From Pseudomonadota bacterium (GTDB taxonomy: Bacteria; Pseudomonadota; Alphaproteobacteria; Rhizobiales; Beijerinckiaceae), in the NCBI GenBank assembly GCA_021813805.1, contig JAKAJL010000037.1:1-34046 (forward strand): DNA of 34,046 nucleotides. The letters are read 5' to 3'. Shown here one piece after another: positions 16,331-23,732 of this stretch. Positions within the stretch are counted from its first letter, which is position 1; every line of letters starts with the position of its first letter. Position numbers and translations under genes: made by a program. The notes beneath the pieces were generated by a model. It was given only the letters and a program-made list of their open reading frames with translations, did no database searches and was not told the origin of the DNA.

Positions 16331-18469
16331 CTACTCACGCAGGTAGTCCTCGATGGTTTCGTCGGGCTTCAGTTCGTGCTGGAGGCGTTCGATGCGCAGC
16401 CGATAGGCTTCGGCGCATTTGACCGGGTCGGCGTGCAGCTCGGCGACGGCGCTCGGTTCGCCGAGGAAGTGACCGCCCGCCGAAGCCTCCAAAACAGAAC
16501 TTGGCTTCAGCACCCGGTACTTCGTGCCCGCCTTGGGGCCCGCGCCAGCCGGGGCGCGCTCGATGATCTTTTCGGCGACGGCGGAATTGATACGCCTCCC
16601 CAGCGTGTCTTTCGACTTGGTCCCGAGGCGCGCGAGAAGCTCGGCGAAGGTGATCGACACCCATCCGTCGTGCTGCATGAAAGGCGGGAAGCCGCCAGCT
16701 CCCTGCGGTATCGGCCCGTTCTTGCCGAACGCCGCGGCGGCTTCCTTCGTCGCCGCCTCAAGCGCCTTCACGACCAAAATGACTCCGCCGTCGACCTTCA
16801 CGCTTTGCGACACCGCCAGCGCCTCGCCGACCGCCTCGTGAGCGAAACGATAATCGTCGAGGGTCGCGATCAAGCGGCCCGCGCCATCGACTTCGCGCTG
16901 GTAGCGGCGGGCGACGGTGGCGGCGCGGACCACGTTCATCGCGTTTTCGACGCGGCGGCGGCTATCGACGAACCCGAGCGACCCCAGCGTCGCAAAGATC
17001 GCGTCGCCGAAGGGGATGACGACCTGATAACCGTCCCCCGGCGCATCGAGCTGGAGGAGCTCCTGATAGGCCTTCACCGCCTCGATTTCGTCGTCGGTCG
17101 GCGGCTCGTGAACCGGCGCCCCCATGTCCTTTTTCAGCATGTTGGCGATAATCCGCGACGTGTGGGCCTCGCTTTCGTTCGTATACAGCGGCACCAAGCG
17201 GGTTGCCAGTTCGCGTTCGATGTTGTCGCGCGCCGACGTGAGCGCCAAGCTGGTGGGGCCGCGCTTCTCAACCTCGACCGTTTTCGGCAGCTCTCCGGGG
17301 CCGCCCGGAATGGCGATCAAATATTTGACCCGCCCAGTGCTGACGAGCGTCCGCAACATCGCCGTGCTGGTCGATTCCTCGCCGTTCGGCCCGGCGGCCA
17401 CTGTCGCCGCCGCTTCCGCAAAATATATGATTTTGAAGCGAAACGCGTCTTCGCCGCCGTCTTCGTCGCCGCCGCCGTAATAGGCGAGCCACTTGTCGCT
17501 GCCGCCGGTGACTTCGATCACGGCGTCTTTGGGGGCCAGTTCGAAGGTCCGATCACAGATGAAGTTCTTACCCGACGACGGGTCGCCGAGGAGGGCAATG
17601 TGGAAGCCCTTCGCGGCCATGCGGCCGAACAACATCAGAATGGTCGCCCGCTTTATCGCGCGCTCGCCCGCCACGCCACGGCGCGTCACCAAGCTGACGA
17701 TGTGTTCGAGAACGTCGGGGCGGTGCATCAGGCCCTTTGCCTTCTCCAGCAGCCCGGCGCGGTCGGCTTCCTTCTCCGCCGCCCGCTGCGCCTTCGCTTT
17801 TTCAACGCGCTCGTCATAGGCGGCTGCGGACTCGGCCGCGCTGGGCGCTTCGGCCTTCGCGATCTTCTTGCGCAACTCGTCCAGCGTCTTCTTCATGTCG
17901 CGCTTGCTCTTGCTGGTCGCGTCATAGATGGCGTCGATGAGATCGCCTGCCTCCATCACACTGACGCGGTCCTTGAGCAGGGCGAGGTCGGTCAAAGCCT
18001 GCTCGACGTCGCTGGCGGGCGTTCCTTTGGTCATCGCCTTAGCGTCGGCCATAAGCTGCTCAAAGGTGCGGCCGGTTCCCGGCGGGTAGCCGTGCTTGGC
18101 CTTGTGATCGGCCGCCCATTCCGCGTCGAATGCCTCTTTGTCCGTGTCGCCCGCCGTTCCTTCGGCGGCGCCGGCGTTGGTCTGGCCGTCGTCTGCTCCC
18201 GCCGTTCCTTCGGCGTTTGCGGAAGCGTCGGCCTGGCCTTCGTCGTCCTCGTCCATGGTGTAGATCGACAAAGCCTCGGACAGGCTGACGAGCTTATCGG
18301 CGGGGAGGGGGAGCTTCCTGTGGAGCCACCCGTAGAGTTCAAAGCCAGAGGCGCCGACCTTTTCCGTGATGCCGGGGACGTCTTCGGCAAAGTCTTCGAC
18401 CACCGCGGCCCAGAGGGCGCGAAGGTCGTCCTGATCAACGGAGGAGTCGTTTTTGGCGTGCGCGTTCAT
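16331..18469 (-). CDS. AAA+ replicative helicase of a mobile element
   Basis: 712 residues from ATG 18469 (AGGAACAGGAAT upstream). Residues 1-75 form a small helical domain, ~76-110 an Ala/Gly/Asp linker with repeated AEGTAG, and ~150-245 a charged coiled-coil-like region. An AAA+ core runs from ~245 to 480: Walker A GDPSSGKN (295-302) ends in Asn instead of Ser/Thr, Walker B is IIYFAE (Glu352) without the usual Asp, and an arginine-finger-like ELATRLVPL follows. The C-terminal ~120 residues look like winged-helix DNA-binding. This matches helicase halves of phage and satellite primase-helicases. The primase-like gene ends 14 bp upstream and the iteron array starts 7 bp after the stop, which indicates an element-specific replisome. 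Confidence 0.7.
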   Translation of the reverse strand: MNAHAKNDSSVDQDDLRALWAAVVEDFAEDVPGITEKVGASGFELYGWLHRKLPLPADKLVSLSEALSIYTMDEDDEGQADASANAEGTAGADDGQTNAGAAEGTAGDTDKEAFDAEWAADHKAKHGYPPGTGRTFEQLMADAKAMTKGTPASDVEQALTDLALLKDRVSVMEAGDLIDAIYDATSKSKRDMKKTLDELRKKIAKAEAPSAAESAAAYDERVEKAKAQRAAEKEADRAGLLEKAKGLMHRPDVLEHIVSLVTRRGVAGERAIKRATILMLFGRMAAKGFHIALLGDPSSGKNFICDRTFELAPKDAVIEVTGGSDKWLAYYGGGDEDGGEDAFRFKIIYFAEAAATVAAGPNGEESTSTAMLRTLVSTGRVKYLIAIPGGPGELPKTVEVEKRGPTSLALTSARDNIERELATRLVPLYTNESEAHTSRIIANMLKKDMGAPVHEPPTDDEIEAVKAYQELLQLDAPGDGYQVVIPFGDAIFATLGSLGFVDSRRRVENAMNVVRAATVARRYQREVDGAGRLIATLDDYRFAHEAVGEALAVSQSVKVDGGVILVVKALEAATKEAAAAFGKNGPIPQGAGGFPPFMQHDGWVSITFAELLARLGTKSKDTLGRRINSAVAEKIIERAPAGAGPKAGTKYRVLKPSSVLEASAGGHFLGEPSAVAELHADPVKCAEAYRLRIERLQHELKPDETIEDYLRE

Positions 18470-18483
18470 ATTCCTGTTCCTCG

Positions 18484-19539
18484 TCAAACGGTTGGCGCCC
18501 CGAAGAGCTTCAATCTGAGCGCGGCGATCTGCTGATCGGCCGCCGCGTTGCGGCTGTGAAAATCCCTGATTTCTGCGGCGACCCATCGCGGGCCGTAGCG
18601 AGCGACGCGGGCGGGGTCGGCGCGCGCGGCAAGGACGGCCGCGACGACCTCCTGGATGCGCTCCTCCGACGCGCCAACGCGGCAGGCGAGGCCTATGGAA
18701 CTGGCCAGCGGCCTGAAGAACTCGTGCAAGGGCGCGACGCCGACCGTCGAAATCAACCGCTTTTCCCAATCGGCGCCGCAGGCGAGTTCGACGGCGTCCA
18801 GCCGACGCTCCGCGGCCCTGAGCGGTTGGTCGAAGCGGGCGATCTGAAGATCGACCGCGTCCCGGTCGCCCTTGACCAGTACAACACGGCCGGACGGCGG
18901 AATGGGGTCGGGGAAGTTGGTGCAGAGCGGCCGCGCGGTGTAGATCGCGTGCCCCGCCTGATAGATCGAGTCGTCGATTTGCAGCCCGGTCACCGCGCGG
19001 CATCCGCGCGCCCATTGCTTGAGGGCCTTAAGATCGCAGGGGCTGGCGAGGGCGAAGAACAGCCGGCCGTTAAAGACGAAAGGATCGCCCAATCCCGTCG
19101 ACGCCGACGGCATCGCGATCATCGTCGCGCCCGCAAATTCTTCCGGCATGAGACGGTCGCGCACCCAGCGGGCCTGCGCGGTGAAATCCGCGCCGACGAA
19201 TGACGGGATGGGCTGTTTGTCGATGTCGATGGCAATCGAGGTCCGGGGCACGGCCTTGAGGGTCGCCGGCCGCGTTGGATTGGCCCACAGGCGCGGCTGC
19301 GGGCCGCCATGAGCCAGCGGCGCGCCCTGCATCAGCATGGCCGCAGGGTCCGCCGTCAGGGCCGTCAGGCGGGCGGCGAAGTCGCTCCAGCCATTCGCCA
19401 CCAAAGGCTCGAAGAGCCACTGCAGGATGTATGGGTAGGGAATTTTCTCCAGCGTGCCGTCGAGCTGGCGGGTGATGATCTTGGCCGGGCATTTGCCCGC
19501 CTCGGCCGACCGGGCGACGGTGAACTCGAATTTCGGCAT
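18484..19539 (-). CDS. AEP-like primase of a mobile element
   Basis: 351 residues from ATG 19539 (TGATG overlap with the previous stop; GTG 19542 is an alternative). Segments match archaeo-eukaryotic primases of phages: SIAIDID (Asp105, Asp107) as the metal-binding motif, MIAMPSASTGLGDPFVFNGRLFFAL as the S-x-S...(K/R)-x-H-LFF-x-L region although the usual His is Arg here, and IDDSIYQAGHAIYTARPL as the D...Y..Q.hYTA.P segment. It would synthesise primers for element replication. It sits directly upstream of the AAA+ helicase, the usual partner. The missing His means activity is uncertain; the call is from motif recall. Confidence 0.55.
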   Translation of the reverse strand: MPKFEFTVARSAEAGKCPAKIITRQLDGTLEKIPYPYILQWLFEPLVANGWSDFAARLTALTADPAAMLMQGAPLAHGGPQPRLWANPTRPATLKAVPRTSIAIDIDKQPIPSFVGADFTAQARWVRDRLMPEEFAGATMIAMPSASTGLGDPFVFNGRLFFALASPCDLKALKQWARGCRAVTGLQIDDSIYQAGHAIYTARPLCTNFPDPIPPSGRVVLVKGDRDAVDLQIARFDQPLRAAERRLDAVELACGADWEKRLISTVGVAPLHEFFRPLASSIGLACRVGASEERIQEVVAAVLAARADPARVARYGPRWVAAEIRDFHSRNAAADQQIAALRLKLFGAPTV

Positions 19540-19955
19540 CACCGCCCTCCCCCCGCGACGGCCGTCAGCTTCGGCGCCGCGCCGAACGATCCTGGGCCAG
19601 GCGAAATTTCGACTTGCACGGGCCGGCCCCTCGTGGCGAAGGCGATGTCGCGCATGAGCGTCTCAAAGCCGCGCCGCTGACCTTCGACGGCCGCCGGAAC
19701 GCCCGCCAGTTCGCGCCAAGTGTCGAGGAGCCGAAGATTGCGGAGCACGACCGGGCGGGCTGTCGGCGTGGGCGAGTGCAGAAGCATTTCGACTTCGATG
19801 CGCTGGGCGGCGCCGCCGGCCGCGACCTCAAGATCGAGGCTCGCGATGGTGTGGAGGCCTCGAGTAATTTCGCGCGCGCCGAGAAGCCGCGCACGAAACG
19901 AGCCGCTCGGGAACGGCGGGGAAGAAGATGGAGAGGGGGCTTCGGCCTGCGTCAT
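19539..19955 (-). CDS. Hypothetical protein in the replication operon (138 residues)
   Basis: ATG 19955 overlaps the stop of the PcfJ-domain gene (ATGA), and its stop overlaps the primase start, so it is translationally coupled on both sides. The protein has a Ser/Pro-rich N-terminus and then a beta-rich core (FRARLLGAREITRGLHTIASLDLEVAAG, IEVEMLLHSPTP, VVLRNLRLLDTW) and a glycine-rich end. I do not recognise the family. The position suggests an accessory replication factor, possibly single-strand DNA binding, but no motif proves it. Confidence 0.6.
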   Translation of the reverse strand: MTQAEAPSPSSSPPFPSGSFRARLLGAREITRGLHTIASLDLEVAAGGAAQRIEVEMLLHSPTPTARPVVLRNLRLLDTWRELAGVPAAVEGQRRGFETLMRDIAFATRGRPVQVEISPGPGSFGAAPKLTAVAGGGR

Positions 19956-21355
19956 TTCGCCCCTCCCGCCGCCTTGACGAACTTCTTGACGGCGGTGCTG
20001 GCGCGGGACGGGAGTTGGACGTTGCTCGGTCCGTAGGCCTGAAGGAGGTGGAGGCGGCCGTCGGCTGCCTCGCCGATTTCCGCCGCGCCGATCAGCGCGC
20101 CTCGGTCGAGGATGGCGAAATATGCGCTCGCGCCCGCCTGCATTTTCTCCGGGTGGCCCAGACCACCCATGCAATTGTCCAAGACCTTGCCGAGTTCGCC
20201 CATCGCCTCGACCCGGGCGATGCGGCGGATAAAAATTCCGTCGACCTCGGCCGAACGGGGAAAGGCATCGTCGGACTCGACGCCGAAATCAGGAATTTTG
20301 GCCGCGCGGCGTTGCTCTTTCCGGGCGTCGGCGTGCGCCTTCAAGTCGGCGCGGTGCCGTTCGACGGCGGAAAGGGCGTTTTCCAGCGAAATTTTCTCGG
20401 TCCAGCGCCGCTGCGGAACGACGGGAGCTTGCGGATCGACGCTGTCGATGATCCAGCGCACCAACGGCGCCAGTTTGCGGCCGCCGGGACCCATGACGGC
20501 GCCCGAGCCGTGCAGCAGCGACCACTTGTAGACGTTCCGCGCGACCGGTTCGTCGGCCCACGCCAGCGCGGTGGCCGCCATCGACGCCAAAGTCACCTGC
20601 CGGCGCTGCTGCAGCGAGTGTTCGTGCAGCAACCCGGCATTTTCCGCCGTCGCCCATGCACGAAGGACGCCGAGCGGGGCCTTGCTGATCGGCCCGGTGC
20701 TGGCGAAGAGCGTCCGCCGCAACACGCTCTTCGCCAGCCGCGACTTCTTCGCCAGATCGCCGAGGCCTTTGGCCTTTTCGCGCTGCGCCAGAAGGAGTGA
20801 CAGGGGCGCGGCCTCGAGCAACTCGGCCATGCTGGCGTCCGCCGCAGCCGCTTCGAGCGCCTGCCGGCGCAGGGACGGCGGGAAGCGCCTTGCCAGCCGC
20901 GCCAGCGCGTCGGGATGACCACGCAGAAGGTCTTCGACGACGCAGTCGACGAAGCCCAGCGCCAAGGCGGCGCTCGAAAACTCGTCCTCGCTGCCATCCA
21001 TCGCGTCGCTGACGACGCCCATCGCAAATCCGCCGGACGTCAAAGCGTGGACGGCACTCTCCTTGACGGCTGCGGCTCGGACGGTCGGCGGAATGTCACC
21101 GACGCCATGCTTGGCGACGACGAACAACTCGCCCTCGGCCATGCGGCCGATGGCCGCCATCGCGTTCCGGCCCGCAATCGCCTGTAAAGCGGGTTTGCGC
21201 GCGGACATGACGGCGGTGATGAGCGACGGCGGGATTGGCGAAAGCCCCAGCGCCGTCAGCTTTTTTGCGGCGTTGCAGGCGATCTGGCGGCGACAGCGGG
21301 CGACCGAGGCTCCCGAGTGTTTCGACGCTCTGGATTTGCGACGACTATACTGCAT
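19952..21355 (-). CDS. PcfJ-domain protein
   Basis: 467 residues from ATG 21355. The first ~300 residues are helical and alanine/leucine-rich. Residues ~340-460 match the PcfJ-like domain: MGELGKVLDNCMGGL with its conserved Cys, then YFAILDRGALIGAAEI, and the closing LLQAYGPSNVQLPS. PcfJ-like proteins occur on conjugative plasmids and mobile elements; their biochemical role is not settled. A 6-bp hairpin overlaps its ribosome site, suggesting translational control. It heads the coupled run toward the primase and helicase. Confidence 0.65.
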   Translation of the reverse strand: MQYSRRKSRASKHSGASVARCRRQIACNAAKKLTALGLSPIPPSLITAVMSARKPALQAIAGRNAMAAIGRMAEGELFVVAKHGVGDIPPTVRAAAVKESAVHALTSGGFAMGVVSDAMDGSEDEFSSAALALGFVDCVVEDLLRGHPDALARLARRFPPSLRRQALEAAAADASMAELLEAAPLSLLLAQREKAKGLGDLAKKSRLAKSVLRRTLFASTGPISKAPLGVLRAWATAENAGLLHEHSLQQRRQVTLASMAATALAWADEPVARNVYKWSLLHGSGAVMGPGGRKLAPLVRWIIDSVDPQAPVVPQRRWTEKISLENALSAVERHRADLKAHADARKEQRRAAKIPDFGVESDDAFPRSAEVDGIFIRRIARVEAMGELGKVLDNCMGGLGHPEKMQAGASAYFAILDRGALIGAAEIGEAADGRLHLLQAYGPSNVQLPSRASTAVKKFVKAAGGAK

Positions 21356-21358
21356 TTT

Positions 21359-21376
21359 GGCACCTTTTGCGGTGCC
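21359..21376 (-). promoter_or_regulatory. Hairpin over the PcfJ-gene ribosome site
   Basis: On the minus strand, GGCACC-GCAAAA-GGTGCC stands 3 nt before the ATG at 21355. The right arm contains the only ribosome-site-like word (AAAGGTG), so folding would hide it. This suggests translational control, or a chance inverted repeat. Confidence 0.4.
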
Positions 21377-21457
21377 GCGCGCGATAGACAGACCGGCTAA
21401 TTACGCGTAAAAATCGGGTGTCTTACGTCCGATCTCCCCGCGCCGCCGCCGTGCCCG

Positions 21458-22039
21458 TCACGCGGCGGCGATGGCTTTTTTGGCGATCTTGAGCTTACGG
21501 CGAACGGGCATTTCCGTCGTTTCGGCGGCGGCCATTTCCGTCGTTTCGGCGGGCGCTACCGCCTCTTCAGCAGGCGTAGGCGCTTCGGCGGCCACGAGCG
21601 CGGTGAGATACGCAATCAAAGACGCCACCCCCTCGCCCTGTTCCCCGGTCGCGGTGTTGTGCCAGCGACGGCTGGCGAGGTTCATCGCAACGCCCTGTGG
21701 GCGGGCGATGAAGTCCTCGATTTCTTTGCCGATCTCCAGAATGATCCGCGTGGCGGCTTCGACGTCGTCGTCCAGCCGGTGGACCGCCTTGACCATCTCG
21801 ACTACGGAGTTGCCCTGCGCGATCAATTCGCTGTCGTCATGATTGTTCAGAATCCAGTCGCCGGTCTGGATGTCGGCGCTAAGTCTCCAGTCCGCTCTGC
21901 GATCAGACGCGACGTAATGGCTGCCGCTAAACCCGCCGTAACGGCGGTCGCCGCGACAAAGTACGCGCAAGAGCGCGGGAAGAAGGCGGAAGGCCGCGCG
22001 CTCAACCTCGGCGAGATCTAGATTTACTCCGGGGTGCAT
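21458..22039 (-). CDS. Hypothetical protein (193 residues) with ETTEM repeat tail
   Basis: ATG 22039 has GGAG 8 nt upstream, so the long in-frame extension above it is not used. The N-terminal part (LAEVERAAFRLLPALLRVL) is helical. The middle contains ADWRLSADIQTGDWILNNHDDSELIAQG and an acidic helical stretch. The C-terminus repeats AETTEM twice and ends in a lysine-rich RRKLKIAKKAIAAA, typical of DNA-associated proteins. I do not recognise the family. It lies between an AlpA-like regulator and the PcfJ-domain gene, in the same direction. Confidence 0.55.
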   Translation of the reverse strand: MHPGVNLDLAEVERAAFRLLPALLRVLCRGDRRYGGFSGSHYVASDRRADWRLSADIQTGDWILNNHDDSELIAQGNSVVEMVKAVHRLDDDVEAATRIILEIGKEIEDFIARPQGVAMNLASRRWHNTATGEQGEGVASLIAYLTALVAAEAPTPAEEAVAPAETTEMAAAETTEMPVRRKLKIAKKAIAAA

Positions 22040-22070
22040 CGAAAAACTCCGTTGTTGAGGATCAAAGCTT

Positions 22071-22343
22071 TCATTTTTCGGAAGCGGGGCGCCGCGCAGC
22101 CGCGTCGCCCCCGCCGGTCGAAGCCGCGCTGCGGCGTGGGGCGCCACGGCGGGGCGGGAGGCCGAGGCCCTCTTCGCCAAGCCGGCGAAATTCAGCGGCC
22201 GGGACGATTACGCGGCCGCCGATGCGGGCGACTTTGATTTTTCCGAGTTTCTCGTACTTCCAAAAAGTCGCACGCGAGAACCCATAAGACTCATAGGTTT
22301 CGCGGGGAGAAAACCCGGCGCGGTCGAGTGGTTTGGTTGTCAC
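22071..22343 (-). CDS. AlpA/excisionase-like helix-turn-helix protein
   Basis: 90 residues from GTG 22343, preceded by GGAGGTG; ATG 22379 is an alternative. The core SPRETYESYGFSRATFWKYEKLGKIKVARIGGRVIVPAAEFRRL is the MerR-like winged helix of AlpA and excisionase proteins, which act as transcription activators of integrases or as recombination directionality factors. The C-terminus is basic and Gly/Arg/Ala-rich. It sits behind an A/T-rich, repeat-bearing operator region and begins the replication operon. A second, unrelated DNA-binding protein of this type is encoded at 23257. Confidence 0.7.
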   Translation of the reverse strand: MTTKPLDRAGFSPRETYESYGFSRATFWKYEKLGKIKVARIGGRVIVPAAEFRRLGEEGLGLPPRRGAPRRSAASTGGGDAAARRPASEK

Positions 22344-22367
22344 TGAGCAGCACCTCCATGCTTTGCT

Positions 22368-22414
22368 GTTATGAAACATAACGCATAATGCCTAACAGTA
22401 CTACATATTACTGT
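22368..22414. promoter_or_regulatory. Operator-like inverted repeats before the replication operon
   Basis: Three dyads stand in a row: GTTATG-AAA-CATAAC (22368-22382), GCAT-A-ATGC (22383-22391) and ACAGTA-N8-TACTGT (22395-22414). A/T content is far above the surroundings, and TATTAT on the minus strand nearby could be a -10 box. This probably controls the operon starting at 22343. The rest of 22380-22664 holds no gene I can support. Confidence 0.5.
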
Positions 22415-22664
22415 GATAATACGTTGTGTAGTGTATTCGCTTGTCATTGATGCAGGACATTACTAGTGCTTGCTTGAACTTACTGTGGCGCACAGCAACC
22501 AGCTGCTAACGGTCTGAAATAACTCGCTTATCGTTGCCGGGGGCAGTCGCCGGACGCGCTCCGGGTCGGTCCCGGTCGGTCCGGCGAACGCCCTGAACAT
22601 TACGAAAAATTAATGTTTTGGGCCGCCTCTGCGGCGATGCGGCGGGCGCGAAAAGGGTCGTCGA

Positions 22665-23093
22665 TCATTGCCAGCCGAGCTTTCTGGCCAGCGCAGCCGG
22701 AAACTCCGGCAGCGTTCCCGCCGCCATCACGTCGACCAGACGCGGCGAGCCCCTGAGAATGCACAGCGCGTCGAGTGGGCTGGGCGCCGTGTCGGCAACC
22801 GTCACGCCCGCCGCCTCAGTGTGCTTGGGGACGGCCCGGGGACGGCGGAAGAAGGCGTAGAGCGTGCGACGATCCAAGTCGGCGTAGGTCGGGCACGTCG
22901 CCGGTCCGAGGCCGGTTTCGCGGCTGAGATCGTTGATAGCGTTGGTGGAGATCGCCAGCGCCAGAACGCCCGACTTCTCGGCGTCGAAATTGATCTCGAC
23001 GTCGAGATTGGTGCGCCAGCCGTAGACGACGCGGGGCGCGTCGGACGCCAGATCGCGGCGGTCGCCGGGAAAGAGGAAGAAGCCTTTGATCAA
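22665..23093 (-). CDS. Hypothetical protein (142 residues), TTG start
   Basis: TTG 23093 overlaps the TGA of the 56-residue gene, and GAGAGGG precedes it, so coupling supports this unusual start. The product begins MIKGFFLFPGDRRDLASDAPRVVYGWRTNLDVEINF and contains SGVLALAISTNAINDLSRETGLGP and TPDR-like turns such as TYADLDRRTLYAFFRRPRA. It ends in FPAALARKLGWQ. No motif is recognised. It belongs to a three-gene coupled unit headed by a helix-turn-helix protein at the island's right end. Confidence 0.5.
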   Translation of the reverse strand: MIKGFFLFPGDRRDLASDAPRVVYGWRTNLDVEINFDAEKSGVLALAISTNAINDLSRETGLGPATCPTYADLDRRTLYAFFRRPRAVPKHTEAAGVTVADTAPSPLDALCILRGSPRLVDVMAAGTLPEFPAALARKLGWQ

Positions 23094-23260
23094 GGTTTCG
23101 CCCTCTCTGAGGCCCGCTGCTGCTGCTGCTGGATGGCGCGTCGGCGTGCGCGGCGGATTGAGATCCCGAGCGCGATCCGCTCGCCGATGCGCACGCCGAC
23201 GCGCGCGGCGATGAAATTGACCGCGGTGTACCCCGCGACGTTCAAAAGGAGGGGCATCAT
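23090..23260 (-). CDS. Small hydrophobic/basic protein (56 residues)
   Basis: ATG 23260 overlaps the stop of the helix-turn-helix gene by ATGA, and its own stop overlaps the next gene's TTG. The first ~35 residues (MMPLLLNVAGYTAVNFIAAR) are hydrophobic or amphipathic and may form one membrane helix; the rest is arginine-rich with a run of five glutamines. Function unknown. Confidence 0.5.
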   Translation of the reverse strand: MMPLLLNVAGYTAVNFIAARVGVRIGERIALGISIRRARRRAIQQQQQRASERAKP

Positions 23261-23544
23261 GGCGTCGGCTCCGGCTTCTTCGCTCTCGGGCCGCGCTGGC
23301 CGCGCTTGAAGCCGCCGACGGGGGTGTATTCCGACGTGGAGCTGACCTTCGGCGACAGCTGTGCCTCGGCCCATGCGTCGAGATCGGCGATCTCGTAGAC
23401 GACGAAGCGACCGACACGCGCGTATTTGGGGCCGCCGCCTTTCGTCGCCTTTTCCGCGAGCAGACGCGCGCTGCCGAAACCATGCTTTTCATTGAGGTAT
23501 GAGCCCGCCTCGGGACGGCGGAGACGATGACGATTACTATCCAT
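23257..23544 (-). CDS. AlpA/excisionase-like DNA-binding protein, second copy
   Basis: 95 residues from ATG 23544 (a longer start at 23580 is possible). The N-terminal SYLNEKHGFGSARLLAEKATKGGGPKYARVGRFVVYEIADLDAWAE is the typical winged-helix fold of small phage regulators and excisionases, ending in a WAEA helix. The C-terminus is basic (KRGQRGPRAKK). It heads a coupled three-gene unit and lies about 100 bp from iteron array 2, which it might bind. In satellites the neighbouring gene is often an integrase; none is seen here. Confidence 0.65.
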   Translation of the reverse strand: MDSNRHRLRRPEAGSYLNEKHGFGSARLLAEKATKGGGPKYARVGRFVVYEIADLDAWAEAQLSPKVSSTSEYTPVGGFKRGQRGPRAKKPEPTP

Positions 23545-23647
23545 TGAATACTGCCCTTGTTTTGTTGAGCAGCATCCCATTTACGCCCTATTCGGGGGGC
23601 TTAAGAGGTCAACAATATTTTTGCCCACCCTCAGTCGGCGAAAAAGT

Positions 23648-23732
23648 TCTAGACCGTGTCTGGACCGTGACCGACGGTCTAGATAAGTGTCTGAAATACA
23701 GAGAAATCTTCGTTCTAGACCGTCTAGACCGT
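23648..23732. repeat. Iteron array 2, putative second origin
   Basis: TCTAGACCGT occurs at 23648, 23714 and 23723 (overlapping by one base); TCTGGACCGT (one mismatch) occurs at 23659; and an inverted copy, ACGGTCTAGA, at 23674. An A/T-richer middle (23684-23712) contains GTCTGAAATA, the complement of the TATTTCAGAC word seen in array 1 as TATTTCAAAC. The 13-bp CCGTGACCGACGG (23665-23677) is the exact complement of the array 1 core. The layout is array 1 inverted, with a different iteron word. Confidence 0.6.

Noticed and set aside
16376-18535. Long open frame (719 codons) on the plus strand opposite the helicase gene
   Set aside because: It is antisense to a motif-bearing AAA+ gene, has arginine-rich composition typical of GC-rich antisense frames, and no ribosome site.
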